From: JBMNTP01 sp050945795
GTDB taxonomy: Bacteria; Bacillota; Clostridia; Christensenellales; MGBC116941
Reading direction: 5' to 3'
Length of the DNA stretch: 64,000 nt
Assembly: GCA_050945795.1 (NCBI GenBank)
Contig: JBMNTP010000004.1
Span: forward strand, 19,475 to 83,474
A model generated the notes under the pieces. That model saw only the letters and a list, made by a program, of their open reading frames with translations, had not been told where the DNA came from and did no database searches. Position numbers and translations under genes: made by a program. Below, in pieces: positions 1-8,583 of the stretch. The number at the start of each line of letters is the position of its first letter. Position 1 is the first letter of the stretch.

Positions 1-1
1 T

Positions 2-931
2 TTCGGCGAGAATTTCGCGGCGCAAAAAGGCTTTATCGACATCGACAAAAGCATATTCTACGGCGGCGCCGACGGATATCTAACTTCCGGCTGGGTCACA
101 CACGGGCAGCATAAGTATTATTTTGATACAAACGGAGTTATGCTTACCGGCTGGGCAAACATAGCGGGAAAATCATATTATTTTCATGCCGACGGCAAAA
201 TGGCGTGCGGTTACTCGCAAATAGACGGTCAGGCATACTTCTTTAGCGATGATGGGCTGCCGGACGACGGCTGGACTACAGCCAACGGCAAAACATATTA
301 TATAATCGACGGCTCGGTAGCTTACGGCGGCAGCCTTATATCAATTGACGGCGGCTACCGGCTGTTTAATGAGGACGGCTCGCTTCATACCGGCTGGTTT
401 TTAAACGGCGGCAAATGGTCTTACTTCAGCCGCGAAACCGGCCGTTTATCCGGCTTCCATACCATAGGCGGCGTTAAATATTTCTTCAATCAAAGCGGCG
501 TTATGCATACCGGATGGCTTAAGCATGACGGCGATTGGTATTACATAAAAGACGGAGGAGCCATACATACCGGATGGCTTAAAAAGGACGGCCTTTGGTA
601 TTACATGGGAGAAGGCGGCGTTATGCACACCGGATGGCTTAAGAATAACGGCCTGTGGTATTACATGAAGGACGGCGGAGTCATGCATACCGGTTGGCTC
701 AAAAATAACGGGCTGTGGTATTACATGAAAGACGGCGGAGTTATGCATACCGGATGGCTCAAAAATAATGGGCTGTGGTATTACATGAAAGACGGCGGAG
801 TCATGCATACCGGCTGGCTTGAAAAGGACGCTCTGCGCTACTATTTCAGCTCCGGCGGAGTTATGCAAACAGGCGCTGTCTCTATATCCGGCAAAACATA
901 TCATTTTTCTCAAGGCGGTGTGTTGCGCTAG
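2..931 (+). CDS. Cell-wall-binding repeat protein, C-terminal part (5' truncated by window edge)
   Basis: The reading frame is open from the window edge to a stop at 931, so the start lies outside. It consists of about twelve tandem aromatic/glycine-rich repeats of the choline/glucan-binding type (CW_binding_1 family), core pattern GW-(8)-YYF/YYM-(3-5)-G-x-M-x-TGW. Such repeats anchor surface proteins non-covalently to teichoic acid choline or other wall polymers. The last units are almost identical 20-residue copies, unlike the more diverged earlier ones. No catalytic domain is visible in the part present, so the function of the missing N-terminus (hydrolase, toxin, adhesin) cannot be told. 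It converges on a sortase gene, with a shared bidirectional terminator between them. Confidence 0.85.
   Translation, partial: FGENFAAQKGFIDIDKSIFYGGADGYLTSGWVTHGQHKYYFDTNGVMLTGWANIAGKSYYFHADGKMACGYSQIDGQAYFFSDDGLPDDGWTTANGKTYYIIDGSVAYGGSLISIDGGYRLFNEDGSLHTGWFLNGGKWSYFSRETGRLSGFHTIGGVKYFFNQSGVMHTGWLKHDGDWYYIKDGGAIHTGWLKKDGLWYYMGEGGVMHTGWLKNNGLWYYMKDGGVMHTGWLKNNGLWYYMKDGGVMHTGWLKNNGLWYYMKDGGVMHTGWLEKDALRYYFSSGGVMQTGAVSISGKTYHFSQGGVLR
494..853 (+). repeat. Six 60-bp tandem coding repeats in the wall-binding gene
   Basis: Six consecutive in-frame 60-bp units, each encoding one 20-residue wall-binding repeat. The conserved Met (Ile in the second unit) occurs every 60 bp at 503, 563, 623, 683, 743 and 803. 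The units starting near 674 and 734 differ by only a few bases, which suggests recent duplication or gene conversion; the array is likely to vary in length between strains. Confidence 0.85.
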
Positions 932-1035
932 AAATGTCTAGAATATCCGCGGGCGGCGCAATAGCTCGTATTAATCCTTATATAAAGTCGTATATATATG
1001 CTTTGATTAGCAAAATCTGCCTTTAAAAACGGCAT

Positions 1036-1066
1036 AAAAAAAAGCCTTTAAAGGCTTTTTTCATGT
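1036..1066. terminator. Bidirectional terminator between wall-binding gene and sortase
   Basis: AAAAGCCTTT/AAAGGCTTTT is a perfect inverted repeat flanked by A and T runs. It can stop transcription from both converging genes. Confidence 0.8.
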
Positions 1067-1113
1067 CGCCGCAAATTTTTAGGCAATAATATATTGTGAT
1101 TTCAATCCGCCAC

Positions 1114-1815
1114 TTACTCCGTCATCTCCGCCATAACAAGCAGCCGATGCGTTGCCTTTCTTACCGGCGTGCATGTGACAAGAGTAAGTCTGCTGCCATT
1201 ATACGGCATATCTATATAATCCATAAGCGCCGACGGCACAATTATCTGCGTCTCTGTAACTGTATATTTATACGCACTGCCGTTGAGATCATACACCGTT
1301 ATTTCATCATCTTTTGCCAGCTCGTCAAGGCGGTTGAAATACCTTCCGTGCGTATACATCCTATGCCCCAGCACAATGCTGTTGCCCTGCTGCCCCAGCG
1401 CCGCCGACGGAGTATAATGTCCGGCTCCATATCGCAAATCTACTCTTGAAGCGCCCTCCACAATCGGCATTTCCAAATCTATCTTGGGTATATGCAGCAG
1501 GCCTATTCCGTTTACTGTATAAATCGACGGCATATTCGCGACATTTATGCTTTCTATGCCCTCTTCCATATCGTCTATGGGATATTCCTCATCCTCGCCC
1601 TCAACGACAAGCGTTTTAGGGTTCACCATCATGCGGCCGTCGCCTGTTACAATGCTCTCTGTAAGCTTTTGCATCGCCGCATCCTGACGCATACGCGTAG
1701 CCGGCTCCCACATAACCATAACGAACCCGCCAATAAGCATCAGCACTACCAAAATTCCGATTATGACATTCTTCTTGCTCAAGGACTTTGCCTGTTCAAC
1801 ATTACAATTATCCAT
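1114..1815 (-). CDS. Sortase, class C/E-like
   Basis: Membrane-anchored transpeptidase that cleaves sorting signals and attaches surface proteins to peptidoglycan or to pilin subunits. After a short cytoplasmic N-terminus there is one hydrophobic segment (IIGILVVLMLIGGFVMVM), then the sortase barrel. The catalytic His is in LGHRMYTHGRYF, the Cys in TLVTCTP and the Arg in ATHRLLV. The TCTP...HRLL form resembles class C and E enzymes more than class A. The start at 1815 is chosen over an upstream in-frame codon because GAAAGG lies about 10 nt before it and the longer form would overlap the upstream gene. No LPXTG substrate or pilin gene is visible in the window, so the substrate is unknown. Length 233 aa is normal. 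Confidence 0.85.
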   Translation of the reverse strand: MDNCNVEQAKSLSKKNVIIGILVVLMLIGGFVMVMWEPATRMRQDAAMQKLTESIVTGDGRMMVNPKTLVVEGEDEEYPIDDMEEGIESINVANMPSIYTVNGIGLLHIPKIDLEMPIVEGASRVDLRYGAGHYTPSAALGQQGNSIVLGHRMYTHGRYFNRLDELAKDDEITVYDLNGSAYKYTVTETQIIVPSALMDYIDMPYNGSRLTLVTCTPVRKATHRLLVMAEMTE

Positions 1816-1846
1816 ATTCCGGCACCCTTTCGCAGTTAATAAGGCC

Positions 1847-2761
1847 TTATATATCAATTGGCGGACATCCTCCGCCAAGCTTATTATTAAGATAGTCGCC
1901 TATAGCTTCTATAGCCTCTTTAGACTCCGGCGTATCAAACATCTGAAAAACATGCCACATATCCTGCCATATTTCCAGGCTTACATCAACCCCCGCCGCC
2001 TCCATTCTTTCCTTAAGGCGCACCGAATCATCAAGCAGTACTTCTCTTGTGCCTACATGTATAAGCGTTGAAGGAAAACCTCCGCTAAAATCCCCAAATA
2101 AAGGCGATATAAGCGGATTATCAAGCGGCTCATCTCCCGCATATTGCTTTGCCGCCTCTTTAAGCCTCATGCTGTTTATAAGAGGGTCATCCTTATCAGC
2201 CTCGGGATTCTCTCCCCCACTGCCCAAAAGGTCAACCCAAGGCGAAATACCAACAATAACGGCAGGCAGACCCGCGCCTTTAGCCTTAAGGCTAAGCGCT
2301 GTCGCTATCGCCAGCCCCCCTCCCGCCGAGTCGCCTACAAAAGCCACATTATGAGGCTCAATGCCCTGTTCTATAAGAAAATCATATGCTTTGAGTGCGT
2401 CCTCAAGTGCGGCGGGAAAAACATGCTCGGGGGCCAGCCGATACTCAAACGACAGCACATTAAGGCATGTTTCGTAAGCCAGATCCATCGCCAGTATACG
2501 GCACGACGCCAGCGTTCCCATAACATAAGCGCCGCCATGGAAAAACAATATAGCCTTGTCCTCCGGCCCGTTTTTGGGATGAAACCACTCTGCCCTTACA
2601 TCTTTTATATCGGCGGGGTGTAGCGATATATTCTTTGGCAGCTTGCGCCGCTCGTTAAACTTATCCTGCCCCACCCTTTGAAGCTCAAGACTAAGATTTG
2701 ATATTATAGGCTTAAAGCGCTTAAGCAAGCCGGCTAACACTCTGCTTTTAAAACTCGGCAT
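1847..2761 (-). CDS. Alpha/beta hydrolase, hormone-sensitive lipase (esterase) family
   Basis: A 304-residue carboxylesterase of the HSL family. It shows the oxyanion-hole motif HGGAYVMG, the nucleophile elbow GDSAGGGLA with catalytic Ser, a catalytic Asp region (HVGTREVLLDDS) and a C-terminal His (MWHVFQMF). These enzymes hydrolyse short acyl esters; the physiological substrate cannot be read from sequence. There is no signal peptide, so it is probably cytoplasmic. A GAGG ribosome binding site precedes the ATG. It is upstream of the sortase gene on the same strand, with a 31-bp gap, and may be co-transcribed with it. Separation from the lipoprotein gene upstream is 125 bp with nothing recognised in it. 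Confidence 0.85.
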   Translation of the reverse strand: MPSFKSRVLAGLLKRFKPIISNLSLELQRVGQDKFNERRKLPKNISLHPADIKDVRAEWFHPKNGPEDKAILFFHGGAYVMGTLASCRILAMDLAYETCLNVLSFEYRLAPEHVFPAALEDALKAYDFLIEQGIEPHNVAFVGDSAGGGLAIATALSLKAKGAGLPAVIVGISPWVDLLGSGGENPEADKDDPLINSMRLKEAAKQYAGDEPLDNPLISPLFGDFSGGFPSTLIHVGTREVLLDDSVRLKERMEAAGVDVSLEIWQDMWHVFQMFDTPESKEAIEAIGDYLNNKLGGGCPPIDI

Positions 2762-2886
2762 AAATAATATACCTCATAAAATAGTTTGATCGGTAGCCTT
2801 TTATCGCGGCGTCCTATTAGAACGCTCAATGCCGGCTTTAATAAATTATCTCATACAGCGCCGTTTAGCGCAATGCCGCCCGCCGC

Positions 2887-4791
2887 CTAAAGTTTTGACA
2901 GGTCAAGCATGTATGTGGCATAAAGCGAGTTGTTGCCGGCGCCATCCGCGCCTGTAAACACTATCGATAGCAGCAGCCTGCCATCAAGCTTTGTGCTGTA
3001 AAAATCTGATGTTATCATACGGCACAGCTCAACGGAGTTTGAAGTGCCGGCCTGATTCGCCAAAAGACTGTATATAAACTCGTCGTCTTCATCTATAGTA
3101 TCAGCAATGTTTTTAGTATAATACAGCGTCTTGCCGTCCGGAGACCATACAAACTTTCCGACATCCATATCCTTTACAATATATGTTTCATCTCCGCTCG
3201 TCATATCCTTCATTTTAAGGCTGGTCGTCGGTTTATAGTCAAAATCATCATCTCCGGAGAAAAACGCCTCGCTGTAAGAACCTTCTCTTATAGCCATATA
3301 CCTGCCGTCCGGCGATATTGTGAACTCGCTGCCGTCGGCAAATTCCGCCTTCTCTCCAGTAGCCGGATCAAGCTTATATATTGTACCGTAAGGGCTTATA
3401 TCTTCGCCGTATTGCACGTAGTAATACAGCGCACCGTTCCAATAAGCGAAATCGCTTGTATATATTTCCTCCTCGCTTATAACCGAAACTCGGCTGCCCT
3501 CCGGCTGAGTGAAATCGTATTTTTTAAGTTGGAGTATACCGTCGTCGCCGCTCATAAGATAAAGCGCGTCGCCGGATCCGTCCCATACAAAAGCTCCTGT
3601 TATGCCGCCTATGCCCTCTTCGCTAATGTTTCTCGGTATGCCCTTGCTTTCCATGTCATAAACATACATTACTGTATTTTGCGCCGCCATCTCAACAAAA
3701 GCCAGCTTTGAGCCGTCTGGAGAAAACTCCGCCTGTCTTATAGGCCTAAATTCCGTGGATATAAGCTTGCTCGCCCTGCCGTGAACTTCCATTATCCACA
3801 GCTCCTCTATGCCAAGGTCTATATCCTCGCCAATGCCGGAATTTTCCGATTCCCTAAGGGTGCGCGAGAAAACCATTTTCTGCCCATCTGGGGTGGAACA
3901 AAAGTATGAGCTGTACGGCATAACCATATCAAGCGTCAGCTCCCGGCCGTTTGCCTTTATAAGACTTTTTTGCGTCAATATCCTGTCAGCAAGCTCGTCG
4001 TCAAACTCCGGCAACTGCCCGTATTCAAGCGCTATAACCTTCATGGCATCGTCAACGCCGGCATCTGAAAATACCGACTTAGCGCGGCCCATATACTCAT
4101 TCGCCTCTGCCTCCGACATAAAAGGCGGCGATATAAGCACCTTGCGCATATAATCTGCGCAAAGCGTAGGCGTCATGCCCAAATCCTCGGGTATTTTATC
4201 TATATCGAACAAAGCGTTTGAAACGGCATGCCATGTTTTTTCGCGGCTCTCCGGCTCAACCGAGCGCAGCGTAACTATAAGCCTGTCCTTGTTTTCCTCT
4301 ATTTTATAAGCCGTTTCCCCATTTGTCTGGAAATACAGGTATACCGGCTGGCTTAGCTGTGTTGTATCTGTTGTAACGTTTATAAGCGGTCTGAACATGC
4401 CGGTTATTACAGATAAGTCTTCCGGCATCTCAAGGCTTTCGTCATAATCCCAGTATGTTATGCTGTCAAAGCGCAGCACAAACCTGTGCGGCGCGCCTAA
4501 GCAAAACGCCGAATACTTAGGCACATTGCTCATAGACGCTGTATCAACATCCGATGTAGCTGTTCCGAGCATAAAAGACAGAGTTATTACTATATCTCCC
4601 TCTCGCTCGTCTATCTGAACATTTTTAATATTAACATTTTCGCTCTGTTCATCGGAGCCGCCCTCCACCTTTTGTCCTGCGTTAAAGAAACCTTCCTCCG
4701 ATGATTTCGGCGTCACTACGCCGCCGTTTTGGGTGCAGGCTGAAAGCAGCATAACGCAGCTTAACAGCAGCGCCGCAAACGTTTTAAGCAT
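2887..4791 (-). CDS. Lipoprotein with C-terminal WD40/TolB-like beta-propeller
   Basis: A predicted lipoprotein of 634 residues: hydrophobic signal followed by the lipobox LLSAC with lipidated Cys19. Residues about 40-180 form a beta-rich domain of unknown type. The C-terminal half has repeated beta-propeller blade motifs such as FSPDGSKLAFVE, ISPDGRYMAIRE and WSPDGKTLYYTK, as in TolB and prolyl oligopeptidase propellers. No protease catalytic domain follows, so a binding or scaffolding role on the outside of the membrane is more likely than hydrolysis. The start is the second Met, with GGAGG 8 nt upstream; an upstream in-frame ATG lies within the Shine-Dalgarno region. Exact function unknown. 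Confidence 0.7.
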   Translation of the reverse strand: MLKTFAALLLSCVMLLSACTQNGGVVTPKSSEEGFFNAGQKVEGGSDEQSENVNIKNVQIDEREGDIVITLSFMLGTATSDVDTASMSNVPKYSAFCLGAPHRFVLRFDSITYWDYDESLEMPEDLSVITGMFRPLINVTTDTTQLSQPVYLYFQTNGETAYKIEENKDRLIVTLRSVEPESREKTWHAVSNALFDIDKIPEDLGMTPTLCADYMRKVLISPPFMSEAEANEYMGRAKSVFSDAGVDDAMKVIALEYGQLPEFDDELADRILTQKSLIKANGRELTLDMVMPYSSYFCSTPDGQKMVFSRTLRESENSGIGEDIDLGIEELWIMEVHGRASKLISTEFRPIRQAEFSPDGSKLAFVEMAAQNTVMYVYDMESKGIPRNISEEGIGGITGAFVWDGSGDALYLMSGDDGILQLKKYDFTQPEGSRVSVISEEEIYTSDFAYWNGALYYYVQYGEDISPYGTIYKLDPATGEKAEFADGSEFTISPDGRYMAIREGSYSEAFFSGDDDFDYKPTTSLKMKDMTSGDETYIVKDMDVGKFVWSPDGKTLYYTKNIADTIDEDDEFIYSLLANQAGTSNSVELCRMITSDFYSTKLDGRLLLSIVFTGADGAGNNSLYATYMLDLSKL

Positions 4792-4823
4792 TATTCGTTT
4801 TCCTCCAAACATTATTCGACAAT

Positions 4824-4852
4824 CTCATATAAAATAATAATATATTCGTCAA
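4824..4852 (-). promoter_or_regulatory. Putative sigma-A promoter of the lipoprotein gene
   Basis: Minus strand: TTGACG, 17-nt spacer, TATGAG. A good -35 and weak -10 in an AT-rich gap just upstream of the lipoprotein gene. Confidence 0.45.
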
Positions 4853-4881
4853 AAAGCAAAGTCAAACCCATACGCCCGCCT

Positions 4882-6174
4882 TTAGAGGCGGCCTCGTATT
4901 CTCAGCGCCGATTGCTCGGCTTTTACAAGCACTTCTTCAATATCCATGTTTTTATATTCGCCGTTCTCATAAAGCACCTTGCCCGCTACCACCGTCATGC
5001 TGACATCCGGGCTTTTGCCGCAATACACTATATGCCCTTTTATATCCGCCCTCGGATAATAATGCGGTTTTAGCGTATCTATAACTATAAAATCAGCGGC
5101 GTTGCCTTTCTTTAAAGCGCCGCTACGCAGTCTTAGCGCCGCACTACCGTTTAGCGTCGCCATATTTATCGCCTGCTCCACCGGCACAACCGCCGCGTCA
5201 CGCCGCACCGCCTTTTGTAAAAACGCCGCCTTTTGCATCTCGTTCCAAAGGTCTAAGTCGTTATTACTGGCGGCGCCGTCGGTGCCTATGCATACGTTTA
5301 TGCCTTTTGACAGCATTTCATATACTCGCGCTATGCCGCTGCCCAGCTTCATATTGCTGTCGGGGCAATGCAGTACTGACGCCCCCGCCTCGGCAATAAT
5401 ATCCATATCCTCATCGCTTACATGCACGCAATGCGCAAGCAGCGCCCGGCTGTTAAGTCCGCCCGCCGCCTTTAGGAAGGCTGTCGGCGTCATGCCATGG
5501 CGTTCTATGCATTCGGCGTGTTCGCTCGCCGTTTCGCTTATATGCATATGGAGAAGGCAATTAAGCTCGTTCGCCTTCTCCGCTATCATCTCTAAAAATC
5601 CGGCGCTGCATGTATACTCGGCATGTGGCCCCATCGCCACTTTTATGCGACCGTTAGCGGCTCCGTCCCATTCGCTGTGGAAATCAGCCGCCTCTTGAAG
5701 TTTCTCTTTGCCGCCCAAAGCGAAATCGCTAAGTCCCCTAGCCAATATTCCCCTTATGCCGCCATCCCTTACCGCCGCAGCCACCGCCGGCATAAAAAAA
5801 TACTGGTCGTTTACAGCGGTAACGCCGCCTCTTACCATCTCTGCTATCGCCAGCATACTGCCCCAGTACGCGTCCTCGGCGTTCATCTTTTCCTCCATAG
5901 GCCATATGCAATCGTTTAGCCAGCTGCTAAGCTGCATGTCGTCGGCAATGGAACGCATAAGCGTCATAGGCAGATGTGTATGCGCGTTTACAAAGCCCGG
6001 CATAACAACGCCGCCTTTTGCGTCGACTATATAAGCGTTGCCGCATTCGGGCAATCCGCCTTTATGACCTACATATTCTATAACGCCGCCTTTTACTAAA
6101 AGACAGCCGTCCTCATAATCAACATCGGAGCCGGTAATTATATGCGCGTTCTTTATAAGCATATGCTCTTTCAT
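4882..6174 (-). CDS. mtaD: Amidohydrolase, SAH/MTA (or 5'-deoxyadenosine) deaminase family
   Basis: A 430-residue metal-dependent deaminase of the amidohydrolase superfamily (MtaD/DadD group). Family members deaminate the adenine ring of S-adenosylhomocysteine, methylthioadenosine or 5'-deoxyadenosine to the inosine form. Visible motifs are the metal site NAHTHLPMTL, then HMHISET, LLAHCVHVS and the Asp-bearing GTDGAASNNDLD. Its ATG directly abuts the stop of the ahcY-like gene upstream, and GGGAG precedes the start, so the two are translationally linked. This context points to processing of SAM by-products. Which nucleoside is preferred cannot be told from sequence; the gene symbol is a family label. 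Confidence 0.85.
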   Translation of the reverse strand: MKEHMLIKNAHIITGSDVDYEDGCLLVKGGVIEYVGHKGGLPECGNAYIVDAKGGVVMPGFVNAHTHLPMTLMRSIADDMQLSSWLNDCIWPMEEKMNAEDAYWGSMLAIAEMVRGGVTAVNDQYFFMPAVAAAVRDGGIRGILARGLSDFALGGKEKLQEAADFHSEWDGAANGRIKVAMGPHAEYTCSAGFLEMIAEKANELNCLLHMHISETASEHAECIERHGMTPTAFLKAAGGLNSRALLAHCVHVSDEDMDIIAEAGASVLHCPDSNMKLGSGIARVYEMLSKGINVCIGTDGAASNNDLDLWNEMQKAAFLQKAVRRDAAVVPVEQAINMATLNGSAALRLRSGALKKGNAADFIVIDTLKPHYYPRADIKGHIVYCGKSPDVSMTVVAGKVLYENGEYKNMDIEEVLVKAEQSALRIRGRL

Positions 6175-7413
6175 TCAAACTCCCTCATTATAGCCGCGCT
6201 GCTCCGGCGTCTGCTTGTCTATACTAACTCCCATAGCTTTAAGCCTTATGCCGGCAACCCGCCTGTCTATATCGTCTGGCACAGCGTGTACGCCGGGTTT
6301 GAGTGCCGCTCGTTTTTGAGCGCAGTATATAAGCGTAAGCGCCTGTATGGCAAAGCTCATATCCATTATCTCGGCGCTGTGTCCGTCGCCGGAAGTAACG
6401 TTTACCAGCCTGCCTTCCGATAAAAGATAAACGGATTTGCCATCAGGCAGATTATACGCCTCAACATACTCTCTCATGCGAACCGGCTGCCCCGCCATAT
6501 CAAAAAGCGCCTTCTTGTCTATCTCAACATCGAAATGACCGGCATTGGCGAGTATCGCGCCGTGCTTCATAACCTCAAAATGCCGTCGCGTTATTATATC
6601 TATGCTGCCGGTGGCGGTTATAAAGAAATCGCCCTTCGCCGCCGCCTCGTCCATAGACATAACCTCATGCCCATCCATAACAGCCTCTATCGCCTTAATA
6701 GGGTCTATCTCTGTAACTATAACCTTTGCGCCAAGACCGGCGGCTACACCAGCTATACCGCGCCCGCACCAGCCGTATCCCGCCACCACCGCCGTTTTGC
6801 CGGATACCTGAAGGTTCGTCGCCCTTATAATGCCTTCCCATGCCGACTGGCCGGTACCGTAGCGGTTATCGAAAAGATGCTTGCACATAGCGTCATTGAC
6901 ATTCATAAAAGGTATGGGCAGCGCGCCGGCTCTCTCTCTTGCCTTAGCCCGCGCAACGCCTGTTGTCGTCTCCTCGCATACCGCCCACACGGTATCAAGC
7001 AGACCGCGCCGCGAATCGAGCATTATTTCGAGCAGGTCGCCGCCGTCATCCATTACAAGGTTGGGCTTTATATCAAGCGCCATATTAAGATGACGGTAAT
7101 ACGTATCCATATCGCAGCCGTGCCTCGCGAATACCGTAACGCCGCTTTGAGCCAGCGCCGCCGCTACATCATCCTTTGTAGAAAGCGGATTGCTGCCGGT
7201 GCATACCACCTCCGCGCCCGCCTCCTTTAAAAGCAGACACAGGCGGGCAGTCTTGGCCTCTAAATGCACGCAAACCGCAACCCTTATACCGTCAAGCGGC
7301 TTTGTAACCGCAACTTCTTTTTCTATCGCCGCCAATATAGGCATATGCTCTTTCACCCAGTCTATCTTGCACATGCCCTCCGCCGCCAAAGCGGCGTCTT
7401 TTATATCGCTCAT
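6175..7413 (-). CDS. ahcY: S-adenosylhomocysteine (or S-inosylhomocysteine) hydrolase
   Basis: NAD-dependent hydrolase that splits SAH into homocysteine and adenosine, relieving product inhibition of methyltransferases. At 412 residues it is the short form found in archaea and Thermotoga, lacking the insertion of eukaryotic and proteobacterial enzymes. Motifs: MDDGGDL (121-127), EETTTG (147-152), NAD-binding GYGWCGRGIA (212-221), and C-terminal SGDGHSAEIMDMSF. It is the middle gene of galU-ahcY-deaminase, with an 11-nt-scale gap to galU and no gap to the deaminase. A paralogous short enzyme in Methanocaldococcus uses the deaminated substrate S-inosylhomocysteine together with a deaminase, so that alternative deserves thought here. 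Start has GGTGAGG upstream. Confidence 0.9.
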   Translation of the reverse strand: MSDIKDAALAAEGMCKIDWVKEHMPILAAIEKEVAVTKPLDGIRVAVCVHLEAKTARLCLLLKEAGAEVVCTGSNPLSTKDDVAAALAQSGVTVFARHGCDMDTYYRHLNMALDIKPNLVMDDGGDLLEIMLDSRRGLLDTVWAVCEETTTGVARAKARERAGALPIPFMNVNDAMCKHLFDNRYGTGQSAWEGIIRATNLQVSGKTAVVAGYGWCGRGIAGVAAGLGAKVIVTEIDPIKAIEAVMDGHEVMSMDEAAAKGDFFITATGSIDIITRRHFEVMKHGAILANAGHFDVEIDKKALFDMAGQPVRMREYVEAYNLPDGKSVYLLSEGRLVNVTSGDGHSAEIMDMSFAIQALTLIYCAQKRAALKPGVHAVPDDIDRRVAGIRLKAMGVSIDKQTPEQRGYNEGV

Positions 7414-7423
7414 TACTATTACC

Positions 7424-8314
7424 TCACCCGAATAATCCTTCTTTTGCCGCCTTCCTAAGATAAGCTGAAAATTCGTCCTTAAGATCGGGTCTATTAAGCG
7501 CGAACTCCACCGTCGCCCTTAAAAAGCCCTGCTTATCACCTACATCATAGCGCTCGCCTTCAAACGAGTATGCGTACATATCCCGCCTTTGCGCCAGCGT
7601 TCTAAGCGCGTCGGTAAGCTGTATCTCGCCGCCGGCTCCCGGCTGCGTTTCTTCAAGTATTTGGAATATATCCGGCGTTATTATGTATCTGCCTAGTATA
7701 GCTATATCCGACTTTGCCTCCTCGGCCTTGGGTTTTTCAACAAGCCCCTCAACCCTTGACAGCCTGCCGGAATACCCCGGCTCAATCTGCCCCGGTGTAA
7801 CTATGCCAAACTTTTCAACATCGCTGCGCTTAACAGGCTGCACTCCAAGTATCGGCGCGCGCTTCTGCTCATAAACCTCCATAAGCTGTCCTATAGCCGG
7901 CACATCCGCCGTCACTATATCGTCGCCCAAAAGAACGGCGAAAGGCTCATCGCCTATAAACATATGCGCGCAGTGTATGGCGTGTCCCAGTCCGCGCGGC
8001 TCTTTTTGCCGTATGTAATGTATATCTACAAGGTTTGATATGTCTTGTACCAGCTCAAGCATTTTATCGTTGTGCTTTGCCAGCAACTCGTTTTCAAGCT
8101 CGGTTGATTTATCGAAATGGTCTTCTATGGCGCGCTTGTTGCGCCCTGTTATTATCAGTATGGCTTCTATTCCGGCATCTATGGCTTCTTCCACTATATA
8201 TTGTATCGTAGGCTTGTCGACTATCGGCAGCATCTCTTTAGGCTGCGCCTTTGTGGCGGGGAGAAACCTTGTGCCAAGCCCCGCGGCAGGTATAACGGCT
8301 TTTCTGACCTTCAT
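7424..8314 (-). CDS. galU: UTP-glucose-1-phosphate uridylyltransferase
   Basis: Makes UDP-glucose from UTP and glucose-1-phosphate for cell-envelope glycans. The N-terminal nucleotidyltransferase signature GLGTRFLPATKAQPKEML, followed by IVDKPTIQYIVEEAI, is diagnostic, as are LLGDDIV and the FEGERYDVGDKQGFL segment near the end. The length of 296 residues is typical of the family. GGAGG sits 6 nt before the ATG. It is the first gene of a tight operon with ahcY and the deaminase, an unusual partner set with no obvious metabolic link. The region upstream holds a candidate structured RNA ending in a terminator at 8373. Confidence 0.95.
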   Translation of the reverse strand: MKVRKAVIPAAGLGTRFLPATKAQPKEMLPIVDKPTIQYIVEEAIDAGIEAILIITGRNKRAIEDHFDKSTELENELLAKHNDKMLELVQDISNLVDIHYIRQKEPRGLGHAIHCAHMFIGDEPFAVLLGDDIVTADVPAIGQLMEVYEQKRAPILGVQPVKRSDVEKFGIVTPGQIEPGYSGRLSRVEGLVEKPKAEEAKSDIAILGRYIITPDIFQILEETQPGAGGEIQLTDALRTLAQRRDMYAYSFEGERYDVGDKQGFLRATVEFALNRPDLKDEFSAYLRKAAKEGLFG

Positions 8315-8372
8315 TTTCTTCCTCCGTTTTTAATAATATCATTCCACGGTTCAATTGATTATACTATACCAC

Positions 8373-8484
8373 AAAAAAATCGGCACAGCCGACTCCGGAG
8401 CGCAGCGACGTCTTTCGCGTAACGAAAGGCTTTATGATTCAATGTTCTCTCAGCCGCCGGACGCTCTGCGTCCGCTTGCGGCGT
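8373..8484 (-). ncRNA. Candidate structured small RNA or galU leader with terminator
   Basis: Read on the minus strand, an extended -10 (TGG-TATAAT, 8491-8496) is followed by about 110 nt rich in stems. The first is GGACGC-AGA-GCGTCC with outer CCGC/GCGG pairing, then CTTTCG-(TTACG)-CGAAAG. The RNA ends in TCGGC-TGT-GCCGA plus seven U (hairpin 8380-8392), a standard intrinsic terminator. No open reading frame fits. It could be a free small RNA or an attenuated leader of galU, which starts 59 bp downstream. It does not match a riboswitch class that I recognise. The promoter and terminator are seen directly; the RNA itself is inferred. Confidence 0.5.
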
Positions 8485-8550
8485 GAGGTTATTATACCAT
8501 AATTCCAACTTAAACAATTATTGGATTTCACCGCTTGGGCTTTATTCCCA

Positions 8551-8579
8551 TTTACAGCTTCCGGCTTTGATGCTATACT
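8551..8579 (+). promoter_or_regulatory. dinB promoter
   Basis: TTTACA, 17-nt spacer, TATACT with an extended TG two bases before the -10. Near-ideal sigma-A promoter positioned 33 bp before the dinB start codon. Confidence 0.8.
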
Positions 8580-8583
8580 ATAG

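Noticed and set aside
1816..1878. Longer start for the sortase gene
   Set aside because: It would overlap the upstream esterase gene and skips the well-placed site before 1815.
8373..8484. Thiamine riboswitch upstream of galU
   Set aside because: Only GGCTGAGA resembles the class; the ACCTGATCTGG core and the remaining stems are missing.
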